The translations under genes and the position numbers were made by a program. A stretch of 64,000 nt of DNA from Daedaleopsis sinensis (Eukaryota; Basidiomycota; Agaricomycetes; Polyporales; Polyporaceae): assembly GCA_033807695.1 (NCBI GenBank), contig CM066303.1, positions 2,728,001-2,792,000 on the forward strand, given 5' to 3'. This document shows positions 59,881 through 64,000 of this stretch, piece after piece (the first letter of the stretch is position 1; the number at the start of each line of letters is the position of its first letter). The notes under the pieces were generated by a model. The model was not told the origin of the DNA and did no database searches. It saw only the letters and a list, made by a program, of their open reading frames with translations.

Positions 59881-62505
59881 ATGCGACTCTCTCTATGGGA
59901 CTTTACTCTTGCCACCACTAGTATCTGGGCCTTCACGAGGTGCGCACATGCTGCGGTGACCGTCTACGGGCCCTTGGGCGTACAAAATCCCTCCGGGGCG
60001 TCGTCTGCCAGCGGCCCCTCGGCGACTCCAGCGGGCGCGCAGTGGGTTTCGGCGCTGAACGCGTACAACGACGTGCGGCTGCAGCCGCCACCGCTCCCGA
60101 ACCCGCTGCCGCCGGCGGAGTTCTTGCTCAGCCTGCCGAGCAGTGCGGCGAGCATGAGCGGGCTGTCGATCCCGCAGAGAGGCGACTTTTTCGGGTTCTC
60201 GATCGAGATGTCGGTCGTCGAGCAAGTCCGTGAGTCGTCTTTAGTGCGCTACACGGATGACGACGCCTGATGGCAGGCTTGTTTGCGCGGCACTCGGAAG
60301 TTGGAAAGAACGCGTGCGTGTGATCTCTCGCTAGCCGTGGATGATGAGTGCGCAGGGGCTGATTAATGATTTGTTCCCATTTCTCACCCGTAGCTCGTTC
60401 ATTCAGGTTCCGCTTCTCAACCTTCTGGCCACGGTAGCAGACCGCGCAGGGAGTGTTCGCATCCGGATCGGAGGCAACACACAGGAGACAGCGACGCTGG
60501 TCGATAAGTTGCCCAATGGCGCGATGGTTGGCAAGGACAAGATTGTGACGGGTGGGGCATCGCGCACGGTACGCTGTGCTCTATCAGTACCTACGAGAGC
60601 AGGAGGAACTCACCAGACATGCGCAGGTGCAAACTCCGACGCTGGAGTACACCTCCGAGTTACTGAACCTCCTTTCGCACGTGTCGTCGCTAGTCAACGC
60701 GAAGTGGTATCTAGGTAATGCGGAAACTACTGGTCGTTAGAACGATGGCTAAGCAGCCTCCGCAGGAATCCCGTTCAATGACACCACACACCCTCGATTG
60801 CAGATCGCCGAGGCAGCGGATGCGATATTAGGAGACAATGTGCTCGGATATCAGGTCGGGAACGAGCCCGACTTGTATGCGTCGTGAGTGAAATTGTGTC
60901 GTATGCTTGAACTACCGGTTGCTCACGATGTTGCACTTCCTTGTAGCCACGAGCGCAGGCCGGAAGGCTATAGCCCGCAGGACTATTTCGAGGAATTTGG
61001 CGCTATGGTCAATAACATTCACGACGACAGCAAGATAAGGAAGTCCGGGAATCTCGTTGCACCCAGCTTGCAGGGTACGTGGTCAGCGGAAGATCTCTGG
61101 GCGACAGGATATCTCGACGCATACAGCACCTCGATCAGCGTGCTGTCCATGGAACGGTATGCATGACCCTTCCTACCGATGTCATTGTTATCATGCTCAT
61201 GTGGCCGTATTCCCCAGCTATCCCGACCAGAACTGCGCTGCAGAGTTCCCAGATGGAGGATTTGGCCCTATCAAGAACCCACAGGACGTCTTCCCGAACT
61301 ACCTCACCCACAAGTCCGGCCAGACCATCGTCAATCCCCTCCGGAACACGGCGGGGATCGCCCAGCAAATGGGAAAGGAGTTTATGATGTTCGAGACGAA
61401 TACTGCGTCCTGCGGCGGATTCTCCGGTGTCAGCGACAGCTTCGCGTCTGCACTATGGGCGGTCGATTACGGTCTGCAGATGGCATACAGCAGCTTCACC
61501 GGTGCGATGCTGCACGTCGGTGGCCAGAACGTGTCGTATAATGTGAGGCGCTCCTCTTCGTCCCTGTACAGATGATGCTGACAATTTCTCTTTCCTTAGC
61601 CATTCACTCGTCAGTTGACTCACATTGCTGCATGCTGTGCATGATAAGTACTGACTCTGCTGATCAGCACCACCGACGAACCTGTCCTTGGTTGCGAAGT
61701 GGACGGTTGGGCCCATCATGTACTCGACCTTGTTCATGGCTGAGGCACTCGGCAAGTCGAACACATCGCGCGTGGTTGACCTCTCTGCGAACGGCGGGAA
61801 CGAGTTCACTCCGGCGTATGGCATCTATGAGCACGACACTCTGGCTCGCGTTGCACTGGTGAACTTTATGCAGGAGCAGAACGGTGCGGGGCCGTACAAG
61901 GCCACCATCTCCGTCGCACCTGCTATCCCGGCGCAGGTCAAGGTCAAGTGAGTTATTTTTGAAGTGTGATCATCTATGCTCGAACCCGCGCTGACTAAAC
62001 CGTCTCATAGGTATCTCCTTGCTCCTTCGGTCAGTGAGAAGGATAAGGTGACATGGGCAAACCAGGTAGACCATGCCCTTCCTCTCGAAAGTGTAACATG
62101 CTCACCATCTGCTCACAGACGTTCGGCGGCCGCTTCCAGGCAGATGGGAGGCTTTCCGGCCAGGAGGTCATCCAGATTATCCCCTGCGACCAGACAGCGA
62201 ACACCTGCGTCATCCCTGTCCCCGCTCCGGGCGCCGCGCTCGTCTTCCTCTCCAACGACGCGCAGGCTGCGGTCGACCCCGCGGGCACCCAGACGTATTC
62301 TACCACGGCGGTCACAAATCCCGCGCAGACGGCGTCGATTGACCCCGATGCGCTCGCGCAGAGCAACGGCCACACGGGCAGTATACCGCTCTCTGGGACT
62401 AGTAAGGGAGGGCTCAAGACTGAGGCCAAGCCGGGTGACGTTGTCGGTGCGTTCTTCCGAGGATTCGTCTTCGATTTCTCGTGGCCTTTCGTGGGCTCGA
62501 CGTAG
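59881..62505 (+). CDS. Secreted GH79-family glycosidase D, altered C-terminus
   Basis: Eleven exons: 59881-60229, 60301-60313, 60394-60568, 60627-60714, 60766-60883, 60947-61156, 61218-61542, 61600-61609, 61668-61947, 62011-62065, 62119-62505; 669 residues. The ATG at 59881 gives a signal-like N-terminus MRLSLWDFTLATTSIWAFTR; upstream only a TTG is in frame. Candidate catalytic glutamates in QVGNEPDLYA and MFETNTASCGGFSG. Exon 3 is 9 nt longer than in the relatives (ends GGASRT), and exon 9 is 21 nt shorter, losing most of the GGGQSG loop. The C-terminus (VVGAFFRGFVFDFSWPFVGS) has no long small-residue/hydrophobic tail, unlike A-C, so it may be secreted rather than GPI-anchored. Last member of the tandem trio. 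Confidence 0.86.
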
Positions 62506-63794
62506 GAGCGCAGTTGACCTTGCTTGCGCTTACGGTGTGTATACCATCGTTGATCTTGAACTTCTCCGTGGACTTTCTTTTGTGCTGTTTAACTCCTCTT
62601 CATGGACTTTTATGGATACATCCTGCATACCGTACTACTTACTATACCGTGTCACTGGCTACCCTATATCATGCGACGGACGCTCATTCTTGTATCAGTA
62701 CCTTAGAACCTCTTAAGACATACCACATCGGTCGTGCGCTCAATCATGATCTTCTTAGCATATGGCTGGTAACTGAGGCCGACAGTGCATGTGAACTGCT
62801 GGATTCGAATACCAGTGATGCTGTTAAGATACTGTGCTCTACTCATAATGCATGGGCAGCAGTAAGTCCCGGCAGAGTATACTATGAAAAGCCACACCCC
62901 CAACGTCATGCCGCTATTCGGTGGTTGTCAGTCTATGCCTCTGCATCTGTTGCGACATACCGATAGCCACTGTGGTTGGCTACAACAAGCTCTACAAGAC
63001 AGCTACTTAAGGGCCTATCCGAACATAAGTACCGCGTGCAGAGCATGACCTGACCCCGTAGAGCATGTACTTAGCTATGTCGCGACCCGTGGTACGTTCG
63101 AGAGTCTACTGTCTACACGATGCGGGGTTGCAGGGGACAGCATTCGCCCAAAGTGCGCCCCGAAAGACGGGTTACTTTCTGTACATTCAAGTTGCATTCA
63201 AGTACTAGTGTTGAGTACGCCAAGGTCGCGACATCAAGTCGAGCCAGTAGAGGAAAACCCTCGAGGTGAGCCGTGATGGTGATGGTGAAGGGAGCCGGGT
63301 GACAATTGGTCGGGAATGATAGACATGTACACGCAAACGTTTCTCCCTCCCAAACGCCTCATTCAATAGTCTTCTCATCCGAGTCTTGAGGATACACTTG
63401 GAGGGAAGACAGATGTTAGAGAGGTGTGGCATTAATGAAGCGAAGGGCCGACGACCTTGATACTTACAACGAAGAGAGTACTCAACCGGAGTCAGTCTGA
63501 GACTGTGAGAGTGAGTATTTGGCGGACTCGTAATCATTCATTCAAATAGGAGCGATGAATGACGGTTCAGACGTCACTACACCCCTGATATCGAATAGGG
63601 AGTACTTACTGGACATTACTTATTGAAAGATTGCAATTACCTCTTTAATCGTGCCACGGTGCCAGTAATGTCGCCTTCTTCGTCTGGGAGTTCTATATGT
63701 ATATATGAAATGTAGTAGAGCACACAACATCGAGCAAATACACAAGACAGAGCGTACAACACACCCATCCGCTTGAAGTTTCCCTCCTGAGGAT
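62506..63794. other. Intergenic region between GH79 D and the sugar transporter
   Basis: 1.3 kb between converging genes. ORFs at 62703-62909 and 63205-63537 (minus) have no recognisable content. Nothing else seen. Confidence 0.5.
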
Positions 63795-64000
63795 TTACAG
63801 CTTCTCCAGCGACGGCTGACTCGGCGTCTGGTCGTTGACGTCGTTGACGTCGTGCTGCTCCGCATCCGGCAGTGCCATCCTTCCCTCCGCACGGTTCCGC
63901 TCCGCCTCCTCCTTCATCTTCTTGAAGTTCGCCTCCTCGTCCCAGACGAACGGGCTCTTGCTCATGAACAGGTAGTCCATCTCTTCCAGCGTCCGGTTCG
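63795..64000 (-). CDS. MFS sugar transporter, C-terminal end only
   Basis: The gene enters from the right edge on the minus strand; only the last 68 codons are present, with the stop at 63797-63795. NRTLEEMDYLFMSKSPFVWD is the cytosolic tail that follows the last transmembrane helix in fungal hexose/maltose-type transporters (the PETKxRTLEE.D motif). It is followed by a charged helix (EEANFKKMKEEAERNRAEGR) and a short acidic tail. The membrane part lies outside the window, so the substrate cannot be judged. Its position after three GH79 genes would fit uptake of released sugars, but this is only an inference. Confidence 0.75.
   Translation of the reverse strand, partial: NRTLEEMDYLFMSKSPFVWDEEANFKKMKEEAERNRAEGRMALPDAEQHDVNDVNDQTPSQPSLEKL

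Overview
The window is nuclear DNA of a filamentous basidiomycete, most likely a wood- or litter-decay Agaricomycete. Evidence: genes are split by many short introns of about 45-80 nt with GT...AG borders. The gene set (bicupin, F-box proteins, HET-domain protein, fungal adenylate-forming reductase, NST1, AKR1, GH79 enzymes) is typical of that group. Coding DNA is moderately GC-rich, and a tRNA-Ala with a pol III T-run is present. There are no operons, CRISPR arrays or bacterial signals. All calls come from reading the sequence and from remembered family motifs; no database search was run.

Layout. 1-0.9 kb: 3' end of an F-box/LRR-like gene. 1.4-9.4 kb: head-to-tail array of four Old Yellow Enzyme (OYE) genes with the same six-exon structure, four TATA boxes and copy-specific active-site changes. 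9.4-9.5 kb: tRNA-Ala(AGC), minus strand. 10.0-11.9 kb: HET-domain protein. 12.5-15.1 kb: AKR1-type palmitoyltransferase. 16.1-18.1 kb (minus): secreted bicupin of the oxalate decarboxylase type lacking the usual lid glutamate. 20.7-22.3 kb: eEF1B gamma. 23.2-25.9 kb: first GH79 gene. 26.3-30.9 kb (minus): intact 19-exon adenylate-forming reductase (A-T-R). 32.1-33.7 kb (minus): F-box-like protein. 34-36 kb: unexplained region. 36.4-38.4 kb (minus): secreted glycosidase-like protein, divergent from the NEO1-type P4-ATPase at 39.0-43.7 kb. 43.9-48.2 kb (minus): NST1, convergent with NEO1. 50.3-62.5 kb: three more GH79 genes in tandem. 63.8-64.0 kb (minus): C-terminus of an MFS sugar transporter.

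How they may work together. Housekeeping genes (AKR1, eEF1B gamma, NEO1, NST1, tRNA) are interleaved with expanded accessory families. The four GH79 proteins have signal peptides; three also have GPI-like tails, and a sugar transporter lies beyond them. Together with the bicupin and the secreted glycosidase-like protein this suggests extracellular carbohydrate and oxalate metabolism. The OYE array looks like enone-detoxification or specialised-metabolism capacity, and the adenylate-forming reductase is a possible specialised-metabolism enzyme. No joint pathway can be shown from the sequence.

Main unusual signals: conserved 13-nt and 10-nt micro-exons in the GH79 genes; a 1.77-kb intron in the third GH79 gene packed with CACCGGGG-ended inverted-repeat elements, one with 39-bp terminal repeats and a TAA target duplication; a related element in intron 1 of NEO1; three GC-AG introns; and divergent active-site residues among the OYE copies.
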